Assembly (NCBI GenBank): GCA_934047225.1
Contig: OW203986.1
Span: 19,843,221-19,907,220, forward strand
Origin: Ypsolopha sequella
Taxonomy: Eukaryota > Arthropoda > Insecta > Lepidoptera > Ypsolophidae
Direction: 5' to 3'
Length of the DNA: 64,000 nucleotides
The notes beneath the pieces are model-generated. The model had not been told where the DNA came from, did not search any database, and saw only the letters and a list, made by a program, of their open reading frames with translations. Below are positions 35,376 to 48,300 of this stretch, piece by piece (positions within the stretch are counted from its first letter, which is position 1; every line of letters starts with the position of its first letter). The translations under genes and the position numbers were made by a program.

Positions 35376-36429
35376 ATTATGTGGTTTAAAATAAGTAAAA
35401 ACTAAAATTACTGCTGTCCCAGGAAATCGACAATACAGGAAATTCCTGTTTAGTCACGTCGATTTCGACTTATTACTAACTAAAATCCTGCCAAAACTCG
35501 TTTGTTTTGCGTAACGGGCAACATTTTAATTGTCCATGGACACCGGCGTTTGCCGTGAGATGAGATCTATCAGTGCTGACGGAAGATGGGGTAGTTTTTT
35601 GGTATCAAAAAAGTGTTCAAGAATACTCACAGGATTTCCAAAGGTTAGTATGTTTTTTTTGTGGATTAAATAAAGGACAGTATTAACTAACTTTTTAAAT
35701 ATGTGAAAATGGTAAATTTATATTGCAAAACACGTTAAAACAATTTTAAACGAATTTTTAAATATTTTTTGGCGTAGATTCTTCACTCCCTGATAGTCAC
35801 GTGATGTATTACCGGAAGGATTTCGTGACTCTCTTGAACTATAAAGTTTTGTCTACATAGGTAGTCAATTCCTTCGCAATATTTTATAGAGCACATTTTT
35901 TTTGGGGATAAGACTAGAAAAATAAAACAAATATTAATTAGTATTGCGTTTTTCGAGAAGTATTGTTTTTATGTTATGTTTTTTAGTTCAGTTGTGTTGA
36001 TTATTTATACTTCTTTGTGATAATTAATAATAAAATACTTTTCTTTACCTAGTGATTTTTATTTTTATTTCATTAATTTAAATGTTGATATATACACTAT
36101 CTATATTATTTCCATAGAAAGTATTCTGCATATTTTAAATAATATATTGGACTAAGTGTACTAAGCTTTACAATTTCTAGATAGTCACATTAGATTCAAG
36201 ATAGTTACAGTCCCTTAATCTTAGCTATCAAAAATATAATAATATTGCTAACTAATACAACTTTTTTTCTTTTATTAGCAATAAATATCCTTCAACACAT
36301 ATTCATTCATGTATTTTTAAGAAAAAAAAACAGTAAGTCTTTTGAGTGTTTTTTCAATTCAAACACGAATTATCCATATAGCACTTAATTCTTTCACTTT
36401 TTTTAAAATTATAGTTTGTGACGCACGTG
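35376..36429. other. Interior of the 4.2 kb element, no gene
   Basis: AT-rich, with no domain or repeat boundary recognised. Confidence 0.4.
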
Positions 36430-37260
36430 AACATTTTTCTCAACAGATCAATGGAAAAATCACGATAATCTCTTTCACCACGTTCCGCATGACGCTAACA
36501 GTGCCAACACTACCATCAAACTTTTCGCGCCCATCAAGTCATTCCGAATGGAAAATGGCGTCCATCACTGCTTAAACTTGTCGCGACATGGACTTGAAAT
36601 TAACAGAATTTATAGGAATTTGTTTTACGTTACGTGAATACAGAGGGCAAACTACTTTACTAGGTCCAAGAAGTGATTTCCGCTAACTTCAATCTTTGAA
36701 TCATGGGTTAATAATAAACTCTTATGCTCCGAATAAACTATTTTTAAAATTGCCGCCAGCTGGCTGTCACTTTTCATAGATCGCCCACAGTGCAAACGCT
36801 TTAAAGCATGGACGATGATAGCACAACATGGCGTCGTTCATGATGTCATCTATGACGTCATAGCGACCATTGTAGGGCTATCGTTATCGCGCTAACACTG
36901 ACTCGGAATGACCGTTGACGCGATAAAATCGATTATGTTGTCATTCGGAACGCGGTGTTTGTTTCTTGATATTTTTACATCATTTTCTCAAAAAAGTTGC
37001 TTTATACATTAACTTGGGAAATTCAATTCGCATAGATTAAAATATGTTAAGGTGTGTTAATTCGAAAACCATTTCGAGATTTAGGTTTAATAAGCCGTAT
37101 TTTAGAACTTTTGTTCTGAAAAACCTCATGATGATGAATATTTTTACGAAAAAGCTTGCAACTTTCATTTGACCTTCGTGTGACGTCACTTGACTGAAGG
37201 CTGTATAGAAATGTGTCGCTTGCCATCAAGTTAAAAAATATTACTGTCAGAGTCACAGAA
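36430..37260 (-). repeat. X/Y interspersed repeat, second copy
   Basis: 36440-36890 is the reverse complement of 3640-4090, and 37010-37230 that of 1330-1560. Only about 120 bp separate the two parts here, against 2.1 kb in the first copy, so this is the less interrupted version. Confidence 0.72.
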
Positions 37261-37269
37261 CAGAACATG

Positions 37270-38352
37270 AAGTCCATGTCTGGGTCACAGTAAAAATATA
37301 ACTGAACGCAGTAAGTGTTGCTGTCTTGTTACGAAATCCCAGATTGATCGGTTAATTTTATTTGTTATGAAGTAACGCATTATTAAAATAAATATAATTT
37401 TTGATAACAACAATTTCTGTGATGGATTAATATTGACAATCATACATGGGAGATACCAAATATAATTATGTATGTATGTATGAATTGTTGTGTGTTTGTC
37501 CGACCATAACTCGAGTATCGTTGATCGGAACGTCATGAAATTTGAATTTTTAAGTTTGAGCCAAATCGGTCAAGATCGAATTGCGAGTTCATAGTTCGGG
37601 GCGAACTACTAGTTTATTTGCCTTTTAAAATTTAATAACCGAGATGGTAGGGCGTCAAATTTCAGCCAAATATACGTCACGTGATTAATAGGCACCTCTT
37701 GTGACTGACAAAGTACAGTTTAGGGTTTTTTTTTTTGCAGACGTTGGTAACACTCAACATAGTTTCGTTGTTGTTGTTGTTTGATTTGTTTGACAGATGT
37801 AGCAATATAGTACTCTGTGGATGACAGATTTTTTTTTTACAAGCAAGGCAAAAGTCCGCATTCAGTATCAGGCCTAAAAGGAGTCATGTGACGTAACATC
37901 CGGAAATTCTTTAAAAAATCATAAATAAATAATGACTAATTTAAATACCATAATATTGAAAACTATGATCTAAAAGCGCGTAAATTCTCTAAAAAAAATA
38001 TTAAAAAAAATACTTTTTTTTATTAAGCTACGCGAATTTAAAAAAGTGTAAAATCAAATGATAAATTTTTTATACTTCAAGATAGTAACGGTACACTTTT
38101 TTTTGGGAAACGCCCACACACGTTTTGAAACGTAGCCTAATACATTTATTTACCCGGAACAAACCTAAGTTCTCTATAATTTGTGCTAAGTAAGTTCTCT
38201 GATCAGAAATTCAGAATCACAGAGCATGTAAAAAATAAAAATCAGAATTTCAGAAACTGAAATAATCACAAAACTAACAAAGAAGTTATTTTTATTTTTA
38301 TCACTCTATCAGAGTTGATGTTCAAAAACTCGACACTGTCCTAAGATTCACG
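37270..38352. other. Upstream region of ANKRD49
   Basis: It contains the right ends of the nested transposons up to 38137 and then about 200 bp that should hold the ANKRD49 promoter. TATGTATGTATG at about 37468 is a short microsatellite. No TATA box is evident before the ATG. Confidence 0.4.
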
Positions 38353-40088
38353 ATGTCTGATTCAGAAGATGATGCATTCGATCCCCTTGATCGCAAAAGT
38401 TACCAAGAGATTCATGAAGAAATAGAGCGATGTAAGAAGAATCCAGAAACCTCTGGGATGTTTGTTTCTGGATGGGATGATCCAGATGAAGATGTTGAAG
38501 AAGTATTAGATCCTAAAGGTAGCTATGTTCTTAGTAGGTAAGACTGTAAGACTTGGTTAGACCAGGCTAAATAAAAATGCTGGGTTACGGTATAGACTTA
38601 AAACAATAAGTAGGCAAGGAACTTATAGATTGAGGTATTAAGGGAAAATTGGTGTGATAATGGTCATGGCAGAATTATTGTCAGGGGGGTGCATCTACCT
38701 TTACATTATATGATTTAATACTAGTTTGCATCCGTATAATTATACGAACAAATACATGAAACTATGTTGTGGCATTTATGTCACATTTTATTATAAAATA
38801 AATTCAAAAAGTAATAATTTTTTACTTTTGTGTATTTTTTTCTAAGACGTGAACACCCCTCCTGGCGCCCATGGGTGTGATTATGGCAGGCAAGCTGTAA
38901 AATTGATTGTGAAATTTTGTTCTACACTGTTTTTATGTTTAATATGGGTAGCGGCGCAGTTTTTGATGGCTGACCTTGACTGCACTAGTAATTTTTTCTC
39001 TATTGCACTTAGTAATTTTGAGTGCAAATGAACACATATGTTAGTCCCCCACCACTTTCGCAGAGCGGCCAAAAATCGTGCTGTCACCTGTACTTTGACT
39101 GAAAAATTAACTAAACTTATTGTGCTGTATGTCATTGCCAATGTTCCATTTTAACTGTTTACAGCTAATCCAGTTGATTATGTGCTTTGGGCAGCTGAAC
39201 AAGGTCAAGTTTCTACTCTAAAGGAAATCTTGACTGCTGAACCAGGCTTGGTACATGCCCAAGACTCCGATGGCTACACACCTCTCCATAGAGCAGCATA
39301 TGGAAACCATTTAGCAGCTGTGTCATATTTACTTAGTGTAGGAGCCAGTGTTTCTGCCAATACTGAACTTGGATGGACTCCGTTACATTCTGCTTGCAAT
39401 TGGAATAATTATTATGTGGCTGCAAGGTTATTGGCAGCTGGAGCAGATCCCACTGCTTGTTCTGATGGAGGTATTATATGATTTTAACATTACATAATTG
39501 TTTTTTCGATTCTGTACCTCATAATGGAAAAGACTGAAGCTGTCTGTCCTTTTCTAAAAAACAGCTTGAGATAGGTATCAAGTTAATTAATCTGTAAAAT
39601 GGATCCGAGCCACAATCTGGATAACTATCTTAAAATTATTAGAAATATTTAATAAAAGGGTTAAAAGTTTGTTATATTAGTAGTCTCTTTGAATGCTATG
39701 GAACCACAATAGGTAATATTATAAGCTATTTATGCAGGTATGGAACCCTCTGAGGGCACAAGTCTTACTTGTATTTGACTATCTTTTTTTTATGCTAACA
39801 TAATGTTGAATTACTAATATATTTTTTTTTGTTACAGATCAAACTCCATTGCATTTAGCATCAGCAATTTCTCATTGTAAATCCACATTACTTATATTGC
39901 TTCTTAGAGAAGACACTTCAGATTTAGCCAAACAGCGAAATAAATCTGATCAAACTCCTGAAGAGTTGGCTCATGGACATGGTATTTATGGTCCTTTGTT
40001 TGAAATGGCTGTGCCGTCTGTATCATATATTCGTAATCTTAGCTTTACTTGCAACCCATATGTAAGGGGAAAAATTGTAAACAAATAA
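38353..40088 (+). CDS. ANKRD49: ANKRD49, ankyrin repeat protein, three exons
   Basis: Exons 38353-38518, 39165-39470 and 39838-40088 total 723 nt, 240 residues plus TAA, with phases matching. The acidic N-terminus (MSDSEDDAFDP), the MFVSGWDDPDED segment and then the ankyrin repeats DSDGYTPLHRAAYGNH, ELGWTPLHSACNWNN and DQTPLHLASAISH match ANKRD49. The family is a small nuclear protein linked in mammals to spermatogenesis and transcription; its exact role in insects is unclear. The ATG is the first in frame and starts the conserved acidic motif. Introns are 646 and 367 bp and show no repeats I recognise. No frameshift or loss was seen, so it should be functional. Confidence 0.93.
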
Positions 40089-40278
40089 TGCACAGTGGTT
40101 AAAGGTGTGCAAATATAAAACTTTCTAGCCATTAAACTTATTTCTAAATACATAAGAGTATGAGGTTAATTAAACCATTAATGTAAGTATATGTAACATT
40201 ATTTATTTCATAAACAGGTTATTATAAAAAAAAAATATATATTTTTAAGTAGTTTAATGTCTAATTTAATTACACATA

Positions 40279-40442
40279 AAAGCCAATTCTGAAGGCTTTA
40301 ATTTTAGTTTTAGTGCTGTCAAAGCTTGAATTTGTCCAAAGAAATTTAGCCTCTAATCCTAACTCTTAAGGACTATTTTGTATCGAAGAAAATTTAGTTT
40401 TTACAGCACTAAAACTAAGATTAAAGCCTTCAGAATCGGCTA
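40279..40442 (+). mobile_element. Family M MITE, copy 3
   Basis: AGCCAATTCTGAAGGCTTTA at the left and its complement at the right; about 190 bp after ANKRD49. Confidence 0.8.
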
Positions 40443-40639
40443 CATATACTGTATTACACATTAACTAAAATATAAAAAAGGCTAGAAAAATCTTGTTCGA
40501 CAACAAAGTAGGTAAAAATACCTATTCAAACTACATGTCAATCATTGGTCAGTGTGTTATCTAAAATGGCTTGATTCTACATACTTGCTCGTCTTTCGAT
40601 CACAAAGTTTTTAAGTACAGTGACGGCCACGAAAGTAGT

Positions 40640-41125
40640 CCCCTCTCAAACTGTGGACATTTTCAAACATTATTTTTGGTTATTATTAATCTAGATTACA
40701 TTTTCGATGTTTGAATCGTACTCGTATTAATTTTTGATTTTATCTAAAACAATGAAAGCACATTCGGCTACAAATTTAGGTACGTATTTTAGAGGTTTGT
40801 TGTTAAGATACTACTCAAATTTCACGATTTGTAGTTCGATTTATACATAGATCTAGATAATGCCTAAAATAGTATAAATATTATAATAACATTCCATAGA
40901 CACCCCACGATTTTGTATTTTTAATTATTATAAAAACAATATTATTTATTTATGTATAGATATAATATTTATCTCCCACATATTTTAGGGGTTTGTAGTA
41001 AACATATTACCCAAATTTTACGAATTTTAGTTCGACTTAAAAAAGATCTATATATAATGTTAATGGACTCGGCCAAACATATTATAATATCATTCAGTAG
41101 ACACCCCAAATTTTCCGTATTTATT
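40640..41125. repeat. Repeat shared with DDX51 intron 6, with internal duplication
   Basis: 40650-40760 matches 19750-19880. Then 40784-40935 and 40972-41125 are two diverged copies of one another (GGTTTGT, CAAATTT, TTAGTTCGA, ATAGACACCCCA-like words), a tandem duplication with a period of about 187 bp. Confidence 0.6.
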
Positions 41126-41915
41126 CCTTTAGAATAAGTACGTCTACTTTGACAAGGGACTTCATTCGTGAAAAGAACTTTAGTCAGATTTGCCTTCCAC
41201 ACCAGCCAATACAGGGTAAATTTAATTCCTATGGGAGGTTCAGTAGATGATAGAGACTACACATGTGAAGTTTCTGGTGGATCAGATGAAGAAATGGAAG
41301 GTCACGTGACATCGAGAAACGTATGTATTAATGTTAGAATAAAATTCGATTCAGTTGTGTGAGTGGACACCGTTTGGATTCATCGTGTAAAGTCCACCTA
41401 TAGTCGACAATTCGAGTAAATTGTCATCCAAATTTACCGAAAGCGTAAACCTATTGTGTTGAGTGAGTCATAATAACAACTTGGCATAGTTTGGTTTCTC
41501 AAATTGTTTATAGGCTTGGAAAAACCTACACAAAAGGGGCCAAGGTGGCATCGGCGACTTCTAGACATGGCATGTTACGGACAACAGTCTTTTGCTGGTT
41601 CTTATTTCGGCGGTATAGCAGTCAAAATATTAACAGATAGGGAGCTTAAACTGCAGGCGGGTCAACACTCGCATACTCGTTGTGTATGTGAATTATGTAT
41701 GAGAAACAGTTAACCTAGGTATTAAATAATTTCGAGGGCATCAAGCTGAAAGGGCGTATCTACAAAAATACAAAAGTATCGTCTAGTTATTTAGAAATGT
41801 TTTTCTTTAAATTTAAAAACGCCTTTTCACGTCGTAGACTTAGGCATAATAGTACCTATAACCAGTGGAGCAACCGTTACTTTTTCAGTACAACATAGAG
41901 CTCTTGTTTTGGGGG
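41126..41915. other. Intergenic, no confident gene
   Basis: Frames at 41168-41362 and 41504-41713 are short. The second ends with RWHRRLLDMAC and a CxxC pair, faintly like a piggyBac C-terminus, but the evidence is too weak to call. Confidence 0.3.
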
Positions 41916-42010
41916 TGTAACTCGTTGGGACGAAAAATAAAAAGTTGTCCCATCGAGTAACAGTGTAACTGGTTGGGACATTTTATTATTTTTTGTCCCA
42001 ACGAGTTACA
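41916..42010. repeat. Hairpin repeat
   Basis: TGTAACTCGTTGGGACGAAA and its complement flank two weaker copies of the same word (GTGTAACTGGTTGGGAC), a 95-bp foldback. Confidence 0.75.
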
Positions 42011-42379
42011 CTGTGACTGGTTTCGGCCAAACGCGTGTGGCAGGCCTATGACATTGACAGCAGGAGAGCATATACAAATTTCAACACGTACGTGCGACAC
42101 ACAGACGGTGGCATAGACTTAGAATTGGCGTATATCCTAAGTCTATGGGCGGTGGTATTAGAACCCGTGTCATACACGACCCCAAGTTTATAAACGCAGC
42201 CCAGATGGTTAGGGAGAGACCATAGATTTCCATCTGCTACGATTCAATTACAGTAAATATTTTTCATTCTCCAACTTAACAAGCCTAGTATTGGAATTAA
42301 TTAATTTAGGAACTAGAATTAAGTAAGTACCTAAGGTATATTTACAAGAATTATTAATGTTATTTGTGTACATTTCAAA
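42011..42379. other. 3' flank of KNTC1
   Basis: Holds the KNTC1 3' untranslated region on the minus strand. No standard AATAAA was noticed there. Confidence 0.35.
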
Positions 42380-45300
42380 TTAACGATAACTGCTCTTAGA
42401 AATCATATTTTCGATCGCATACATTGCTCCCGGTACTAAGTAAGTCTCAGTTTGTAAATTTTTCAGGCTTACAATCAGATTTCGTCTATCGATTTTTCGA
42501 AGTTCTGTTAAACTTTGGCGTGCTTCATTCGTCATATAAGGCAAAACTAAACAAGCCATTCCAAAGCTCTTACACCTAATACAGTTTTTCCATATTTCTT
42601 TCAAATCTTCATCTCGAATAACTGGACATCTGGGCAACAAGTTTATTGTTTTTAAACAATTAAATTTTTGGCGCTCAGTAATAGGATAATCAGCTGACTG
42701 GAAGGGCGATAATAATACTGCCCGCCATGCTTTACGAACAAGTTCATCATGCGGTGTTATTAGTTTCAGTAAAAGAGGAATCATGTCTTCATACAATGTT
42801 GCATGCAACAAAAGATGTATTATCTTTACAATCAGTTTCTTATTGCCATAAATATATACAAGTTTTGCTGCCAACTTTAATGCGTTGGTATTTGTTCCAG
42901 TTGCTGATACTATTTGTTCAAGAGCACTTGACTTATCTTGTGTGAATGCACTAACTGCCCATGGCATTTCAATATGCTCTAAGTTAATAATATAAAATAG
43001 CTCCAGGAGTGAGGACCACAAGAAATCTCGTTCTCTATTCGTTACTTTCAATGCAGTATCTGGCTCGACTATGCTCATCAAACATTGCAATGCTCTCAAT
43101 TTTTTATGTTTTTTGAAGTCTGTATCGTCATCAAAAGCAATACGAGACAAATAAATAGCTCCCATTTTGGAACAAGTTGCTTTTAAAATATATTTCGCTG
43201 TCATCAACTCTCTGTTATCAAGTCCGAAATTGGTTTTGTTCCTTGTATCAAGTTTTTTTTCGAGAAGGTTTTCTAGTATCTGTATTCTGATGGAACTTAT
43301 ATTTATTCCATTTTTGTCTGCGATTTCATTAGCCGCATTATTTACGTCATATCTTGACATTTTTTCAACGAATTTTGGATGAAGATACATCGCTTTAATA
43401 AGTTGACTTGGTTCTGCTATTAGTTCAACCAGTTCTTCAGTAGCCCATTCTATTTTATGTAGGGCGTGACGTGTTGAAAGTGTTGAGTGGAGGCGTTCCA
43501 TCTTACGAACTGCACGATTTCCGGGTTGTAGAGCATCCCATCGCTGAGCGAATTGATAGCAAAGCTGGGCAGCAGCAACTTGATCCGCACCGCGGCCGCA
43601 ACCTTGGAGAACATAAAACAAGCAAGCACCAGCCCATTCCATGTTTGCAATATATCGAACACAGCGATGAGCTGCTCGTAAAAGAGGCTCTTCACGAGTT
43701 GATAATTTCCATGGTTCAGTCTCTTTGGAATCTGTACCAATAGTATCAACTTTTCTGGTTTTCATCGTTTGTTTTAAGGCATTACTACAGATCATATCTT
43801 TTGCTGTCTGTAAATCATTATCTAATGAAAGAAGAGCAACTGCAGGTACCCACTGTTGGTAGGTCTCCAAAGTGATTTCTGATTTCAAATTCTGCCACAT
43901 GTCGACGCGCATAAACAAATGAAATGGTAGCCTATAACGCCCAATTTCTGGAAACATACCCTTAACAGAGAATAATTCAAATTCATACTGTTGCGGATGG
44001 CTTTTCCTTTTGTAATATTTTAGGAAATTTAGCAGAAAATATTCCTTACTTTTTCTGTGTTCCATGGTTGTTTTGAAAATTAATTGGAAAATGCATAAAT
44101 AAACTTCGTAGAAATATGGATTAATCGTAATCAAACGTCCATGTAAGGAGACTTCACCATTTTTCCAGAAATCGTTTAAGATGTCTCTGAGAAACTCCTT
44201 ATTTTTTATGCTTTCCCATATTACCAGACATTCATACAGCAAGGCCTTTTCATCATTTTCCGTGTGTATCAGCTGGCGGCCAAGATCGTCGTTAACTTTC
44301 TTATATTTTAAATCCCAAGTTGTCAGAATAGCTATCAATTTTAGAGACAGACCGTCATCAATAGTAACGTTAAGAGTGCGACATAGGTCAATGAGTCTTT
44401 CTAAAGAAATATGGGGTTGTTGTTTCAAAACGTAAAACAGAACAATGTTTACATCCCATATTTCTTCTGTAATTTCCGGTAACGCAATATCTGCCAACGT
44501 TATATTATATTTGGTTTTGAGGATATATTGTGGTGGATACGAAGCCGCACTACCTGGCAGCAATTCCTTATTCAAAGCGAAAACGCGTTGTACAACCGGC
44601 GATGCAAGATAAGACAGTACACTTGAGGGCATTATTTCAGTCGCACCTTTTAGGATATCTATCAACCAAGAATCCAGGTCTTCGATATTTTCTGTGCCCA
44701 ACATCAACAGTAAGCTTGTTATAAACAACTCATCTATTTCTTGGGACACAGAGATCTTTGAAATCAATCTTTTCGCGGTAATTTCCTTTAAATGAAGGAA
44801 TATATCATCTGGACAAGTTTTCGTACAGATCCCCGTTAAAATAGCAAATAACCTGAAAGGTACAAAATCACTTCGACTACACACATTTGATAAAAAGTCA
44901 CTCTCGAAACCTTCTTGTGCATAGAATTTCAATAAATCTTTTTCTGAAGCCAATGACGACACCGGCATATGAACGTAACGGAACTTCCAAGCTGCTGATA
45001 AGTTTTTCGTAATAATGCTGGTGTTAATTAAGGCATATAATATTGATAAGATCGTTGTTAAATTGTACAAATGCTCTTCTGTACAATGAGATATTAGTTG
45101 AACCAAAATCCGACACGATTCCGTTAAAAATGAGGTCGTAGTCATTTCATCCATAAAAGACGATAAAATCGATGCAACTTTATCACAAGGAATAGTGCCT
45201 GCAAATGATGAAGCCGTTAAAAGTTTTTCGATAAACTTCCGTACTTCCCCGCGAGTCGATGTTCTTTGCAATAATTCAAAAAGAGCAGAATTACGCCAAT

Positions 45301-48300
45301 GTTGTGTTCGAGCTAACTTAGCAACACTTCTCCCATGTTTAAAACTATTTGCACCAGCAGTTTGCAAATCATCTAATGTTTGTGTTTGAGGCTCTTCACA
45401 ATACATTTCATTCATACTTAGATTTGAGTTGTATGAATTTTTCAAATGATACATGCTTTCAACAGTCAGAATTTCAATTTCTTCTAGTAGTTGAGCACCT
45501 TTAAAGAAATCTATGTAACATCTTTCGACAATTTTATTGCTCAAGCTGCTGCTAATCATGTGTTCGTATTTAGCCATTACTGATTTCAGCAGTATTTTGC
45601 TTTCTTTTTCAGAAAAACTTTTAAAGTAATCTAAAGCTTCTTTTGTATTGCAATCACGGAGGCATCTGTCTATATACAGAAGGCTACCGTAATTTTTATA
45701 AGCAGTCGTGATATTTAACACAGTTTGTAGATCTTTTACATCCACTACAGGGCTGTTTATAATTTTGTGTAACACTAATTGATAATCAGTGTGAGTTAAA
45801 GGGTAGTTATATTTTTTCAAAACAACTTTCAGATTGGCGTAATTTATTTCTTCTCCGATTTCTTTAGCAAGGTTACGATCAGTGTCATTGGAGGTAAAGT
45901 CGTTTGTTGCTACTGCTGCTGCTGTTACGGCGAGGTTATTAATACTAGCATCCCATGGCACATCCAGAAATCTTAGCACGCAAAGCAGACAATCTAGTTT
46001 ATTGCTGGGAACGCGAAAAGAGTTAAGTAAAATGCGTAAACGTGAACCATCAATACTTCCGCCTCCACTTGCTGCCTCACTTTCTACATACGATCGCAGT
46101 ATGTCATCTAGATCAAAATTATGTCGTGTTGCAAAAGTTGGTAAGTAATCTTGTAAAAATGATTCCAAATCTTCTGTATAGCAACGATGCAACATAATAA
46201 GGGCAACTTCAGTTGGGTTTTGGGAGCTCAATTCAGCCAATAACATATTTATCTTGTATTTTTCTTTAAGTTCCATTATGTAGATGATTCTATCCTTCAA
46301 AACATCAAGACCTTCCATTGAAATTGGTCTGATAACAATTGTTTTCAAAGATGCTACTAAGACTCCAGTTATTTCATCTATGAATTTCAAACCAATTTTT
46401 GGCCAATATGTTGAATGCTCTAATTTAAATACTCTCTCTGTTGTCCATCTTACCAATAAGTCAATGTGGAATGGATTTTCATCCAGCAAGGATGGCAAAA
46501 AATTCTTCAGCCAAATAACCAATGCACCTATTTTCGTGTTATGAGGTATAGCGTTTAAAATTGCTAATATTTCATCAGGAGTAACAATGTATTTGATTTC
46601 AGAGTACTTTAACCAACACAGACAAGCTAAATCAAAATCTGAATTTGTAATAAACCTAGTACAGAGTTGTTTGAAATTTTCATCAAAAAACTTGATGTCA
46701 TTATATTGAGTGTTGCCTTTGAATTGTATGTACTCAATTATGTCTAATTTGAAAATTATATCACACAACTCTTCCATACGTTTGTTATCTTCTGACTCCA
46801 TTATTTTAGTTTGAATTAAATAGAGCAAGGGTTTGTAAACAACATTACATTGACATATTTTTGATCCAGCATCTACAAGAAAAATATCATCTTCAATCTG
46901 CTCAAAGAGTGGCTTGATTTGTTTAATTATCTCTTCTGGTTCAGCATTTGATGTTCTTACCATTTCTATCAAAGATCTTACTTGAGATTTCAGCATCTCT
47001 TGTGAGTGTGATTTCTTGATAGTACTGTTTGAACTATCTTTAACTTCTCCAATGAGTATTGCAGAGTGTACATCCTTCTGAATGCAGTGAATTTTTGCCT
47101 GTAAATAGAATAAGGGAAAATATTGATTACCTATAAGATTCAACATATCAAAATTATTAACATAATGTTAACTTTGTTGTTAGGTACTTGAATAATTTTA
47201 TAAAAGTGCCTATCACTGCCAATGACCTTGAAAAGTCGCGATAAAATGTATGGTTTGATTCAGACATTAAAGCCGATTCTAAAGACTTTAATTTTAGTTT
47301 TACTGCTGCAAAAACTTGAATTTTTCCAGTAACTTAGCTTCTAATTCTAACATTTAAGGACTGTTTTGCAATGAAGAAAATTTAGTTTTGACACTAAAAC
47401 TAAAATTAAAGCCTTCAGAATTGGCTTTATTATGTCAATAAATAAAAAAATTATCTAAGTATAGTTAATAATAAAATAATACCCTTACTGACTGATTTAT
47501 CAACACCCAGAACAAACGGCTGCACCTAGGAACATAGGTTCCTGTAGGTTCCTTGTAGGATGTAAACATCCTCTAAGGAAGGGTTTTAGGAATTCTCACG
47601 GGATCTGAAGAAACGGTATCTACACAAGCAATGCTGCGGGGTGTCCACTAATCTATTTAAATAAAGAACTAACTTTGACCCATGGCTCCGCCTGCGAAAT
47701 CTCAAAGTCAGATTTCAAGTTTGCTGATCACCTCAGATCTATGAAGCCAAGCTCTATTCGCAATAGGTTTTGCAGTTAAGATTTATAGGCAGAAATAAGG
47801 CAGTTTTAATTACTTAAAAATAGGTAGTTTACCAGATATTCAAAGATGTATGTGATCAGCCAGTACAATGTAAAACCATAAGCTCTATTCGAAATAGGTT
47901 TTGCAGTCAAGATTTATAGGCAGTTTTCATTACTTGGAATTAGGTAAATTACCAGATATTCCAAAATGAATGTGGTCAGGCAGTACAATGTAAAACTATA
48001 GAATTCTAAAAAACATAACATACTAATACATACTATTTTATATACTATTTTAAAACATACTATTTTAATTGTCAAACCTTATAAAATATGAGAAAATTCA
48101 AACAAACATACTTTTTATTCTACATACAATATAGGTATATTTAGAATACCACTTTTCTAACTTTCTTATTCTTTCTGCAAAAATATAATTTTCTTGTCTC
48201 TAAAATACTCATTTATACCCAGTAGCCATGAGTGTGTCATCATCAGTGGCTGTTTAAATTCCTATGGGTTAGTTTCAAGAAAAGAGCACATATTAACTTC

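Larger units (their letters stand above)
33884..38115. mobile_element. 4.2 kb TIR element of unknown family
   Basis: It begins GGGCGTTTCCCAAAAAAA and ends with the complement (about 24-bp terminal repeats). Flanks are ACACAC on both sides (33878-33883 and 38116-38121), though the CA run makes the length uncertain. It has no transposase frame. It holds a hairpin/minisatellite element (34214-35370) and the second copy of the X/Y repeat. I cannot assign a superfamily. Confidence 0.82.
31371..38137. mobile_element. 597-bp Harbinger-like MITE split by three insertions
   Basis: The left end is GGGTACGTTTCGAAACG and the right end is GTTTTGAAACGTAGCC, with TAA on each side (31368-31370 and 38138-38140). 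Removing the three inserted elements (31556-32538, 32841-33775, 33884-38115) and one copy of each target duplication leaves 595 bp, colinear with the uninterrupted copy at 61643-62239 (597 bp). Confidence 0.9.

Noticed and set aside
41504..41713. Possible piggyBac C-terminus (RWHRRLLDMAC, CELC)
   Set aside because: Only a faint likeness over a dozen residues and no second motif.
42727..46544. Plus-strand frames opposite KNTC1
   Set aside because: Antisense shadows of the long KNTC1 exon.
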